This document shows, in pieces, positions 5,229-12,741 of a stretch of DNA of 25,698 nucleotides (positions within the stretch are counted from its first letter, which is position 1; every line of letters starts with the position of its first letter). Origin of the DNA: UMGS902 sp045538895 (GTDB taxonomy: Bacteria; Bacillota; Clostridia; Oscillospirales; CAG-272); assembly GCA_045538895.1 (NCBI GenBank), contig JAZQEH010000051.1:1-25698 (forward strand), given 5' to 3'. The notes below the pieces were generated by a model. That model made no database searches. It had not been told where the DNA came from and saw only the letters and a list, made by a program, of their open reading frames with translations. Both the position numbers and the translations under genes were made by a program.

Positions 5229-8021
5229 TTAATCAATATTTTCAACTTTATCAAAATCATTGACATTTACAACAGATTTATACTTGTCGGCTATTATAAG
5301 CTTAGCAGTTCCGTTTACTTTCGGCGTATCGGCAGTATGATACAGACCTACATTGCCTGTAAAGCTACCGCCTGTTATGTTCATTGTAAGGTTTCCGCCA
5401 AAGTCGGCATTTATTCCGGTAGTGTTAGAGCCGGTACGGTGAATACCGTATACACTGCCGTTGAACGTACCGCCCGAAATATTCATTACAACGTTTCCTT
5501 CACAACCGTTCATGCCTACGGCACACGTTGTATTCACACCGCTATACGTGAACTCGCCGCCAAGGATATTAAGCGTAACGGTTACGCCGCTATCTATTGT
5601 TCCTATGGGGTTACCGGAGTTTGTACGCATGTTTCCGCCTCTTACAAGTGACCATTTTCCGCCTGCGATGCTAAGTGTGCAGTCGCTATGGCAGGAAACG
5701 TCCTCTACGGTAAGAGCACTCGAGCCGATGCGGTATCCAAAGTTGATTGACGGAAGAACATGAGCAGGATTTGCAGTTGTGCATTCAACGTCCTCGCCGA
5801 TTGTCAGATTGTTATAGCAACAATTAATCGCAAGTGCATTGGCGGTTTCATTGAGTATAATGGAATCAAAAGTTGTATCGCCGCCGAGAGTTATATTGCC
5901 GCTAAAGTTTAGCACGGCATCATTAGTTTCTCTGTAATCAATGCCTCCGTAAAGAGAGGTTATAGTTATCGGCTTTTCGTGTTCTACCAAATACACCGCT
6001 TTTTCGGTAAGAGGAGCACAAACAACAACAGTACCCCCTGTTTCTTTAAGCATTGCGACAGCAAGGCTTAGTGAATTTACACTGTCATGTTCAGATGTGC
6101 CGCCGTTGTCAACCTTGCCAAACGAAGTAACAAAAACGACGTTATCCTTTGCCGATTGGATTTTAGGGAGCTCCTTTTTATGACCGAATACTTCGTTATA
6201 AAAGTTAATCGCAAGCGCGGGATATGTAGTATTGGTCGGATGAACCGAATCGTTATACGGAAGCATTACATTATAGTAGTCATGCAATGCTTCATGCGTT
6301 CTTACAAGAGGAAGCTTAAGCTCATCGGCGATGTCCTCAATAAGTCTGGGAAGCGTAAAAGCCGTACCCTGATAAGTAATATCCGAATTGGGCGCGGGAA
6401 TCATGGTTGAAAGATACATTTCCTTTACGCTTTCAAGTGAAGAAAGCTCTGCAATGAGTGCTTTGTATGAGCTTACAAAATCATCCTCTGCCCTTACGTC
6501 AGTCATACTGCGTGCATCGTTGGTGCCGAGCATAACGATAACTATTTCAGGGTTTGACTCCATAAACTTTTTATACTCTGCGGTATTGGGATACCAGAGT
6601 GCGGGAGAGCTTTTTTTAACGTTATACTGCGAATCAAGGTTCATAACATACGATGATGCCTTGCCGCAGTTTACAACCTTAAATCCCTTACCGAGAAGCT
6701 TCTGAAGCTGTGCAGGATAGCTGTATACTGATGCAGGTGAAGAACCCGTGCCCTGTGTAACGCTGTCACCAACACATGCAACGACAATCGTTTCACCATC
6801 GGCGATACGCTTGGCATATCCGTATGCTTTTTCGGTGATAACGTTGTTTTTTATAAGTTTTTCAGCCACGGTGTTTCCTCCCTTTAGTTTGGATGAAAGT
6901 GCATTACTGCAAGCAACAAAGGCATCGCCACGATTGTATTTTTCGGTAGCCTCGGTATGCTCAATAAGTCCCACTTTGTTTGCAAGTTCATAAGGATTGC
7001 TCCAAACAAAGTCGCCGTCCTTGTCACTGTAATCCATGGCACGGAGCAAAAGCGTTAAAAACTGTGCTTCATCAACAGTACCGTTTGTGTCAAACTTTGT
7101 TGCACTTCTGCCGCTGGTGATGCCGTTTGCATAGGCATATCCTATATACGGCACTGCCCAATCGGGTACATCGTCAAAAGGAACGGTATAATTACCGTTA
7201 AGTGCTATCTGCTCTGCACCGAGGAAGCGGACTATCTGCACAATGGACTCTGCACGGTTCAAACTGTTTTCAAGGCGGAAGTCACTGCCGCTATCGTCAT
7301 AGCCCTTAACAAGCCCGAGAGAATAGAGCGCATTAGCGGCATAATCCTTTTTATTATCAGAAACTGTGCTTTTCTCGATTATTTTAACGTCACTGTCGAT
7401 AACGAGTGTACCCTCACCCGTGATTTTCTGGAACGTACCGCTCTTAACAATAAGTGTTGAGCCTTTTTCGGCATAGAGCGACATATAGCAAGGTTCTGCG
7501 GAATACGGAGAACCGATTGTAACAACCTTTTCACCTATAACAAGAGTGGAGTTGTTAGAGATAATGATAGAAGTAGACGTTTTGGTTTCCTGAAAAAGAA
7601 TAATATCATCAATCACCGTATCCTGCAAAAAAGTTGTGCTTGAGCCGTCGGACATTTTGAATGCGCATGCAGGATTGTTTTCGGGAATACGGTTTTTATA
7701 GTCGGTGGTTCCGTCATTGGAAGTGATATATAGAGTGCTTGCAAGTTCGGGGAAAGTATAGTCGCCGCCGACAAACAGTTTACCGGACGCAACGAGTGTT
7801 CCACCGTCCTTGAGAAGCGAAACCGCACCGTTAGAATTAAGCTGCATAAGCTGCTTTTTAGCGGTTGCGGCACTTTGCCCGTCATTTGCATTGTTACCGT
7901 TTGTAAAGTCGATATAAGCAATTGAATTGCTTGTGAGCGTAGGCTCTGCTGCCGATGCAAACAATGCAAGTGTTGCAAATACCATTGCAATAGCAATTAT
8001 TGAATAAATCAGTTTTTTCAT
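5229..8021 (-). CDS. Secreted SLH-domain SGNH/GDSL hydrolase with beta-helix-like regions
   Basis: A 930-residue modular surface protein. The ATG at 8021 has GGAGG five bases upstream and begins a clear signal peptide (MKKL, hydrophobic core 5-22, A-S-A-A near 22-25); the frame extends 14 codons further without such support. Residues 30-215 contain short Gly/Asn-rich beta-strand repeats of pectin-lyase-like type. Residues about 225-400 hold S-layer homology repeats (LGLVKGYDDSGSDFRLENSLNRAE; FDDVPDWAVPYIGYAYANGI), which anchor proteins to cell-wall polymers. Residues 411-612 form an SGNH hydrolase: GDSVTQG with S420, NCGKA with G453, GTND with N501, and DSVHP with D591/H594. Residues 630-930 are again beta-helix-like, rich in GGxF and TxNISGG repeats. 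A carbohydrate or cell-wall O-deacetylase role is inference. It follows a membrane-protein gene by 20 bases. Confidence 0.85.
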   Translation of the reverse strand: MKKLIYSIIAIAMVFATLALFASAAEPTLTSNSIAYIDFTNGNNANDGQSAATAKKQLMQLNSNGAVSLLKDGGTLVASGKLFVGGDYTFPELASTLYITSNDGTTDYKNRIPENNPACAFKMSDGSSTTFLQDTVIDDIILFQETKTSTSIIISNNSTLVIGEKVVTIGSPYSAEPCYMSLYAEKGSTLIVKSGTFQKITGEGTLVIDSDVKIIEKSTVSDNKKDYAANALYSLGLVKGYDDSGSDFRLENSLNRAESIVQIVRFLGAEQIALNGNYTVPFDDVPDWAVPYIGYAYANGITSGRSATKFDTNGTVDEAQFLTLLLRAMDYSDKDGDFVWSNPYELANKVGLIEHTEATEKYNRGDAFVACSNALSSKLKGGNTVAEKLIKNNVITEKAYGYAKRIADGETIVVACVGDSVTQGTGSSPASVYSYPAQLQKLLGKGFKVVNCGKASSYVMNLDSQYNVKKSSPALWYPNTAEYKKFMESNPEIVIVMLGTNDARSMTDVRAEDDFVSSYKALIAELSSLESVKEMYLSTMIPAPNSDITYQGTAFTLPRLIEDIADELKLPLVRTHEALHDYYNVMLPYNDSVHPTNTTYPALAINFYNEVFGHKKELPKIQSAKDNVVFVTSFGKVDNGGTSEHDSVNSLSLAVAMLKETGGTVVVCAPLTEKAVYLVEHEKPITITSLYGGIDYRETNDAVLNFSGNITLGGDTTFDSIILNETANALAINCCYNNLTIGEDVECTTANPAHVLPSINFGYRIGSSALTVEDVSCHSDCTLSIAGGKWSLVRGGNMRTNSGNPIGTIDSGVTVTLNILGGEFTYSGVNTTCAVGMNGCEGNVVMNISGGTFNGSVYGIHRTGSNTTGINADFGGNLTMNITGGSFTGNVGLYHTADTPKVNGTAKLIIADKYKSVVNVNDFDKVENID

Positions 8022-8041
8022 ATATACCTCCAAGTGCATTT

Positions 8042-8764
8042 TTATTCTTCTTCGGTCGTCCATGAGCGTGCTTTTTCTGCCTCGGCGGCAAGCTGCTTTT
8101 TATACGTCCTGCGTGCAAAACAACTACCCGCTAAACAAATCATACCTATGCCGACAAAAACGAGCGATATCAAGCGTTGCTGCTGTTGCTGTTCTGCAGC
8201 GAATGCTCCGTAATCGGTATTACCGTCACATTCATAGACAAGATTTACTTGTAACGGTGTAAGTCCAAGACCGTATACATCATAAAACTCCACGGCTTCG
8301 TCATAAAACTGCTTAACTTCTCCGGTGAGTTTGTCAGCCTTGAAATATCCGTTGACAGAAAGGTCACCAAACCCCTGCTCATCATCATTTAAATAAGCAT
8401 TAATTCTTGTCATAACGTCATCCGTCGGCTTAGTTTGAATAGAAATCATGTACGCCGTATCATCAATAAAAAGCATGCATAAAAAGTACTGTTTTTCAAC
8501 TTTAACTACACGTTTTGTGAATCGTTCGGTTTCGGTATATTCTGCATATACGTCCACGACGTACAAATCATCTGCCTTATATATAGAATCAGGTTCTATC
8601 TCTTCGGGAGATATAGAAGAGATATCTACCGGTGTGGGAATTGGCGAAAACGAGTCGACACAAAGCCCCATGCCGATCAGCGGAAATAAAATACCAAAAA
8701 TTAGCAAAGAAATCATTGCGGTCTTTATTCTTTGTGTTGTATAGGATAACGAAAACTTCTGCAT
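8042..8764 (-). CDS. Two-helix membrane protein of unknown function
   Basis: I do not recognise a named family. The 240-residue product has a basic N-terminus, a transmembrane segment at about 15-36, an acidic extracytoplasmic domain of about 155 residues with alternating beta-strand-like stretches, a Q-rich run (E-Q-Q-Q-Q-Q-R) near 192, a second helix at about 197-216, and a charged cytoplasmic tail ending WTTEEE. The ATG has GAGGTG four bases upstream, and a consensus promoter lies 29 bases further up. It is the first gene of a two-gene unit, with the secreted SLH/SGNH protein 20 bases downstream, so a shared envelope role is plausible but unproven. The large outside domain between two helices resembles many small DUF proteins of gut Firmicutes. 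Confidence 0.8.
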   Translation of the reverse strand: MQKFSLSYTTQRIKTAMISLLIFGILFPLIGMGLCVDSFSPIPTPVDISSISPEEIEPDSIYKADDLYVVDVYAEYTETERFTKRVVKVEKQYFLCMLFIDDTAYMISIQTKPTDDVMTRINAYLNDDEQGFGDLSVNGYFKADKLTGEVKQFYDEAVEFYDVYGLGLTPLQVNLVYECDGNTDYGAFAAEQQQQQRLISLVFVGIGMICLAGSCFARRTYKKQLAAEAEKARSWTTEEE

Positions 8765-8792
8765 CTTGCACCTCGTATCTTGTAATGATTAC

Positions 8793-8821
8793 AGTATACA
8801 ATATCTGCAAAACATTGTCAA
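8793..8821 (-). promoter_or_regulatory. Promoter of the membrane protein-SGNH unit
   Basis: On the minus strand TTGACA (8821-8816), a 17-base spacer and TATACT (8798-8793) give a near-consensus sigma-A promoter ahead of the start at 8764. Confidence 0.85.
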
Positions 8822-8830
8822 ATAAAAATA

Positions 8831-9123
8831 GGAACGCACTTGCGTTTGTTGGAATCTGAACCCAAAGTGTGTGCCTTGCTTTGCGGGTGTTTTTGCTTTG
8901 ATGCAGCACACACTTATTTCGTTGCTTTTTAGCGAGTGGGTTCGATTTCTGTGCATCTGCAAAAAGAAAACAGGAACGCAAATGCTCGTTGGAATCTGAA
9001 CCCAAAGTGTGTGCCTTGCTTTGCGGGTGTTTTTGCTTTGATGCAGCACACACTTATTTCGTTGCTTTGCAACGAGTGGGTTCGATTTCTGTGCATCTGC
9101 AAAAAGAAAACAGGAACGCAAAT
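8831..9123. repeat. 140-bp tandem duplication beside the tRNA locus
   Basis: The unit 8851-8990 is repeated at 8991-9123 with a 140-base period and near identity, and a fragment of the junction (AGGAACGCA) also lies at 8830-8838. Each unit is an imperfect long hairpin: GAACCCAAAGTGTGTGC near its start faces GCACACACTT...TGGGTTC. A small CGTTGC/GCAACG hairpin is inserted in that arm of the second copy and is degenerate in the first. Both arms carry GGGTTC-type sequences resembling tRNA T-arms. This fills the gene-free stretch 8822-9141. No convincing coding sequence was seen. Confidence 0.85.
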
Positions 9124-9140
9124 ACGTTCCTGTTTTCTTT
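9101..9140 (-). terminator. Terminator of the tRNA-Arg/tRNA-His transcript
   Basis: AAAGAAAACAGGAACG (9103-9118) and CGTTCCTGTTTTCTTT (9125-9140) form a perfect 16-bp hairpin. Read on the minus strand the 3' arm ends in a U-rich tract. The left arm is also the end of the tandem repeat unit. Confidence 0.8.
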
Positions 9141-9141
9141 C

Positions 9142-9219
9142 TGGGGTGAGCGGTGGGAATCGAACCCATGACCTCCAGGGCCACAACCTGGCGCTCTAAC
9201 CAACTGAGCTACGCCCACC
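9142..9219 (-). tRNA. tRNA-His (anticodon GTG)
   Basis: The minus strand folds as a full cloverleaf. The acceptor stem starts GGTGGGC and includes the extra G-1 opposite C73 that is typical of tRNA-His. The D arm is GCTC-AGTTGGTTA-GAGC. The anticodon arm CCAGG-TTGTGGC-CCTGG has anticodon GTG. The T arm TTCGATT has one terminal A-C mismatch. A CCA end is encoded at 9144-9142. Confidence 0.95.
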
Positions 9220-9241
9220 ATATCCCGCTAAACAGCGGGTA

Positions 9242-9318
<77 letters not shown>

Positions 9319-9344
9319 ATCTAACTGCCGTGGCAACGACAGTT

Positions 9345-9373
9345 ATTATATCAGTTTTTATCAGGCTTGTCAA
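9345..9373 (-). promoter_or_regulatory. tRNA operon promoter
   Basis: On the minus strand TTGACA (9373-9368), 17 bases, then TATAAT (9350-9345) with TGA just before it: a full-consensus, extended -10 promoter, as expected for stable RNA. It is 20 bases past the stop of the ybaK-like gene. Confidence 0.92.
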
Positions 9374-9392
9374 CATATTTTTTAAAAAATTC

Positions 9393-9884
9393 TCAAGAAA
9401 AAATAATAGGCAAGCATTTTGCGTTTGTTGCACGTATATAATCATCCGGCGAAAGTTTGATTTGTGAGCCTAATCTGCCGCCCGATACCATGATCAAATC
9501 GTACAGAATACAGTTCTCATCAATAACAGTCGGATAATCCTTTTTCATACCGATAGCGGTACATCCACCACGGATATAACCCGTAACCTTTGTAATATCC
9601 TTAACGGGGATAAGCTCAACCGACTTTTCGCCAACCGCCCTTGCCGCCGCCTTCAGGTCAAGCTCTTCGGCAACGGGAATGACAAAAGCAAAGTATCCTC
9701 CACTCTTACCCTGCGCAACAAGCGTTTTAAACGTTGATTCCTTGGGCTGACCGAGTTTTTCGGCAAGATGCACGCCGTCAATAAACTCGTCGCTCTCGTA
9801 TGTTATTACTTCAAAATCAATGCCAAGCGTTTCAAGTATACGCATAGCATTGGTTTTTACATCCTTATCCTTACTTTTAGCCAT
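9393..9884 (-). CDS. ybaK: YbaK/EbsC-type Cys-tRNA(Pro) deacylase
   Basis: Proteins of this family hydrolyse mischarged aminoacyl-tRNA, classically Cys-tRNA(Pro), in trans. The 163-residue length is typical of the family. Visible signatures are KTLVAQGKSGGYFAFVIP near 52-70, the central L-D-L-K-A-A-A-R-A segment near 75-84, and TGYIRGGCTAIGMKK near 101-115 with the conserved G-G-x-x-x-G-M pattern, followed by a late VSGGRLGSQIKLSPDD segment. The ATG overlaps the stop of the upstream SGNH gene by eight bases, and an AGGTG lies about ten bases upstream, so translation is probably coupled. It is the last gene of the TraX-radical SAM-SGNH-ybaK unit, and no terminator separates it from the tRNA promoter 20 bases away. 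Confidence 0.93.
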   Translation of the reverse strand: MAKSKDKDVKTNAMRILETLGIDFEVITYESDEFIDGVHLAEKLGQPKESTFKTLVAQGKSGGYFAFVIPVAEELDLKAAARAVGEKSVELIPVKDITKVTGYIRGGCTAIGMKKDYPTVIDENCILYDLIMVSGGRLGSQIKLSPDDYIRATNAKCLPIIFS

Positions 9885-10875
9885 TCTTCTTTACACCTGC
9901 TTTTTCAAGTGCTTCAATCACCGAAAGTCCGTAAACGTGCTGACCTATAGTATTAGGATGCAGACCGTCAGTATAGAAAGTACGCATCTGCGGCACTGCA
10001 ATTTCTCCGTCAATAACCGAAACACCGTGAGCCGCATATACTTCTCGCAGTATCTCATAAACCCTTGTAAACGGCATACGTTCGGGACGGCGGTCCTCAT
10101 CAGCACGCCATACGGGAAGAATACCGAAAATCTTTGCATCAGGATAAATTTCACAAAGCTTGTCAAAATACTCGTTTGCCGCCGCACGGTATTTTTCCTC
10201 GTCATTGAGATAACGTCCCCAGTCGTTTGTACCGTATGCAACGGTAATTACATCAGGAGTAAACGGCAATTCCTCATCAAGACTTTCGGCAAGAAAAACG
10301 TAGCCGCCTACACCGTGATTAAGACAAACCGCATCATAATGACGTGCAACAGTCAATGCATAACTCATTGAGGTGTAATGCGTATCATAGCCATGGGTAA
10401 TCGAGTCGCCGAGGAAAAGCATTCTGAGTCTTCCCTCTTTTGAGGTAGGAATGAAATGCGAACCGTCATCAAGAATGAAATTCCATACTTCAAGTCCGCA
10501 TGAATAAGGCAGGAATATGCGAACTCTGCGTTCCTTTTTATCAGCGAACTTATAGAAAAACTGGCGCTGGCCCTCGCTGTCTGCATACGTAAAGAGAGAA
10601 TGCACCATTACATCGCCGTCATATAAATCTATTGAGAGAAAATTGCGGCTTGTGCGTGAAATAACATCGAACTCAAATGCTATGATTTCTCCATCATATG
10701 TAAAATCAAGGCAAACGCCTGCATTGCAAGGCGGTTGACCTACAAAGTTGCGGCTTGCGTATATTTCTCTTTGCTTATCTGTGAAACGGACAAACTCTGC
10801 TCTGCCGTTTACACGTGTACGCACGTCTATACAGTTCGTTGCAATGCTTTTAATCTGCTCGTTATTCAGTACCAT
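9877..10875 (-). CDS. Cytoplasmic SGNH/GDSL hydrolase with N-terminal beta-sandwich
   Basis: The 332-residue product has no signal peptide. Residues 1-145 form a beta-rich domain resembling the jelly-roll of CE2-like or SGNH-associated modules. Residues 150-328 are an SGNH hydrolase: block I LFLGDSITHG with nucleophile S158, block II NHGVGG with oxyanion glycine near 188-190, block III YGTND with N217, and block V DGLHPNT with D303 and H306. The catalytic set is therefore complete. The likely reaction is ester hydrolysis, often O-deacetylation of sugars; the substrate is unknown. GAAGGAG lies about ten bases before the ATG, which overlaps the radical SAM gene by 14 bases. It is unlike the surface SGNH protein at 5229-8021 in lacking secretion and SLH parts. 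Confidence 0.88.
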   Translation of the reverse strand: MVLNNEQIKSIATNCIDVRTRVNGRAEFVRFTDKQREIYASRNFVGQPPCNAGVCLDFTYDGEIIAFEFDVISRTSRNFLSIDLYDGDVMVHSLFTYADSEGQRQFFYKFADKKERRVRIFLPYSCGLEVWNFILDDGSHFIPTSKEGRLRMLFLGDSITHGYDTHYTSMSYALTVARHYDAVCLNHGVGGYVFLAESLDEELPFTPDVITVAYGTNDWGRYLNDEEKYRAAANEYFDKLCEIYPDAKIFGILPVWRADEDRRPERMPFTRVYEILREVYAAHGVSVIDGEIAVPQMRTFYTDGLHPNTIGQHVYGLSVIEALEKAGVKKNG

Positions 10876-11758
10876 TTTTCAAAACTCCTTCATAATTAAA
10901 AGACGGAATAAAGCTTTCGGAAACGCTGTCTCCGTCCTGCAAAAACATATTTTTTATTCCGCACATGAGTGCGTAGCTTACGACCTCGTTATACTCGCTT
11001 TCGCTGACAGGTCTTGCTATCTCCAAAAAAGTACACTCCTTTTGCGGAGTGTACTGCCGCATGAGCGACAGATATGCACGCTCACCGCAGACGGTGTCAA
11101 AGGCGTCTACAACGTCCTTTGAATCGGAAATATTATTCGGCAGCACAAGATGCCGCACGATTACTCCACTTTTCATTATCTCCCCGTCAAAGACACATGC
11201 AGGTTGCTGACGCATCATTTCTGCAAGTGCCGCTTTCGCAACGGACGGATAATCCTCTGCGTTTGAATACCTTTTAGCCGCTACGGGTGACATATATTTA
11301 AAGTCGGTCAGGTATATATCTACAATTCCGTCAAGCTGCTTTAACGTTTCAATAGATTCATACCCGCTTGTATTATAAACAATCGGCAGGTCAAATCCTT
11401 TTTCCTTTGCCATTTTCACAGCAGACAGGATCTCATTTACATACTGCGTTGGCGATACAAGATTTATATTGTGCGCCCCTTTTGCCTTAAGCTCAAAGAA
11501 TATTTCACAAAGCCGTGAAACCGTTATTTCAAGCCCGTCACCGCCGCTTGAAATATTACGGTTCTGGCAGTAGACACATTTAAGTGGACAATGTGAAAAG
11601 AAAACCGTTCCGCTACCTTTATCGCCCGAAATGGGAGGTTCCTCCCACATATGAAGTGCGGCACGGGCAATCTTTATGCCCCCTGCCGCACCGCAATATC
11701 CTTTTTCGCCACGCTCACGGTCAGCACCGCACCGGCGTGGACAAAGTTTGCAATTCAT
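10862..11758 (-). CDS. Radical SAM protein, PflA-like (COG1313 type)
   Basis: The 298-residue product has the radical SAM cluster motif CPLKCVYC (C57, C61, C64), which binds a 4Fe-4S cluster and S-adenosylmethionine. An N-terminal cysteine set MNCKLCPRRC...YCG (C3, C6, C10, C22) may bind another metal or cluster. Conserved partners in this group are the E-E-P-P-I-S-G-x-x-G-S-G-T-V-F-F segment at 39-54, the S-P-T-Q-Y motif near 102-106, YNTSGYE near 127-133 and a Y-L-T-D-F-K-Y segment near 149-155. The group is related to pyruvate formate-lyase activating enzyme, but its substrate is not established. It starts one base after the TraX stop (TGA-T-ATG) without a clear ribosome binding site, suggesting stop-restart coupling, and it overlaps the SGNH gene by 14 bases. 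Confidence 0.88.
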   Translation of the reverse strand: MNCKLCPRRCGADRERGEKGYCGAAGGIKIARAALHMWEEPPISGDKGSGTVFFSHCPLKCVYCQNRNISSGGDGLEITVSRLCEIFFELKAKGAHNINLVSPTQYVNEILSAVKMAKEKGFDLPIVYNTSGYESIETLKQLDGIVDIYLTDFKYMSPVAAKRYSNAEDYPSVAKAALAEMMRQQPACVFDGEIMKSGVIVRHLVLPNNISDSKDVVDAFDTVCGERAYLSLMRQYTPQKECTFLEIARPVSESEYNEVVSYALMCGIKNMFLQDGDSVSESFIPSFNYEGVLKNGTE

Positions 11759-11759
11759 A

Positions 11760-12593
11760 TCAGAAAATCAAATACAGAAGCAGAATATGTACAGGATAGA
11801 AAAGATAAAAGCCATACTGCACTATCTTTTTTGCCACGGGATTCTCAGGCAATCCGCTCTTGCCGTTATACATAAGCATAGCACCGAATGCAACGAGTGC
11901 AAAAGGCTGGATCCATGTCATTACCGTGATGTTTCCTGCAAGGAAATAAGCAATACCGGGAAGCTTGCCAATATTAATCATGGTAAGGCGGTAAAATCCT
12001 ACGACAATACATTTTGCAATAATTCTCCAATACGAAAGTACTGCCGCACCCATAAACAGAACAGGAATATTTTTGCTTTCCTTAATATCAAGAAGACCGA
12101 ACAGCGCAACCCATGCCACACCTACAGCACCGTAGTCTGCCGAAACAAAACCTGCAAAAGCACAGAAGCCAACCAAAGCAACCGCACTTATAACCTTTGC
12201 CAATTTACCGAAGCGTTCGGTTGCATATTTGTTAAAGCAAAGATACAGAAGTCCGATAAGTAAAGTAAAGAAAACGTTATCAAGTGACAGATTGGGTATT
12301 CTGCCCGAAAAATCAACTATTGTTATCTTATGCGAAGTGAACAGGTCAAAAGGAACCTCGGAAATAATTGCAAACGCAAAAAGGCGAAGTGCATACTTTG
12401 TTATACTGCGCGTATGGCGGAAGCCGTTTGCAATGAGAAATGCAAAAATCGGTAATGCAAGTCTGCCGATAGCACGGCATAAATAATATCCTCCGGCAAA
12501 ACCGATTTCCGAAAAGTAATAACCGCAGGCAAAACCGATGTGGTCAATAAGCATAGAAAGAATTGCTATAATTTTTAGAACTGTAGCTGACAT
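11760..12593 (-). CDS. TraX-family integral membrane protein
   Basis: The 277-residue polytopic protein belongs by pattern to the TraX family, named for the F-plasmid protein that N-acetylates pilin. Chromosomal Firmicute members are common and mostly uncharacterised. The conserved start is visible: LKIIAILSMLIDHIG (about 6-20), then a G-Y-Y-L-C-R-A-I-G-R-L-A-L-P-I-F-A-F segment with R/G residues near 35-52, and F-x-x-T-R-S near 57-62. About eight hydrophobic helices follow to the C-terminus. The ATG at 12593 has AGGAGGT six bases upstream and was preferred to one ten codons earlier. It is the first gene of the four-gene minus-strand unit. No conjugation gene is near, so an acyl-transfer role on surface glycans or lipids is only inference. 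Confidence 0.87.
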   Translation of the reverse strand: MSATVLKIIAILSMLIDHIGFACGYYFSEIGFAGGYYLCRAIGRLALPIFAFLIANGFRHTRSITKYALRLFAFAIISEVPFDLFTSHKITIVDFSGRIPNLSLDNVFFTLLIGLLYLCFNKYATERFGKLAKVISAVALVGFCAFAGFVSADYGAVGVAWVALFGLLDIKESKNIPVLFMGAAVLSYWRIIAKCIVVGFYRLTMINIGKLPGIAYFLAGNITVMTWIQPFALVAFGAMLMYNGKSGLPENPVAKKIVQYGFYLFYPVHILLLYLIF

Positions 12594-12622
12594 AGAGTTA
12601 CCTCCTTTTCTAAGTTGTTTCA

Positions 12623-12652
12623 ATTATATCACACATATAACGTCAATGTGAA
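12623..12652 (-). promoter_or_regulatory. Promoter of the TraX operon
   Basis: On the minus strand TTCACA (12652-12647), an 18-base spacer and TATAAT (12628-12623) preceded by TGA give an extended -10 promoter about 30 bases before the TraX start. Confidence 0.72.
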
Positions 12653-12699
12653 GTTTTTTTGAAAAAATCAGAAAAAATATGGAGATTATTTGCTGATTG

Positions 12700-12708
12700 T
12701 GATAAAAT
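12700..12708 (+). promoter_or_regulatory. Possible extended -10 for the ABC exporter
   Basis: TGA-TAAAAT (12700-12708) resembles an extended -10 box, with no good -35 at 17 bases. AGGAG (12728-12732) precedes the TTG start. This is the only promoter-like signal seen on the plus strand between the divergent genes. Confidence 0.35.
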
Positions 12709-12741
12709 GGTTAAAATTGTTTATAAAAGGAGATATTTCAT

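Noticed and set aside
8831..9123. CRISPR-like array
   Set aside because: There are only two copies of a 140-base unit that are alike over their full length; no short repeats alternate with unique spacers and no cas genes are present.
8589..9186. Open frames across the 140-bp repeats and tRNAs
   Set aside because: They exist only because the duplicated unit lacks stops; the peptides repeat with the DNA and run into the tRNA genes.
11760..12593. Evidence for a conjugative element from TraX
   Set aside because: No relaxase, type IV secretion, integrase or att-like direct repeat is nearby; chromosomal TraX-family genes are common in Firmicutes.
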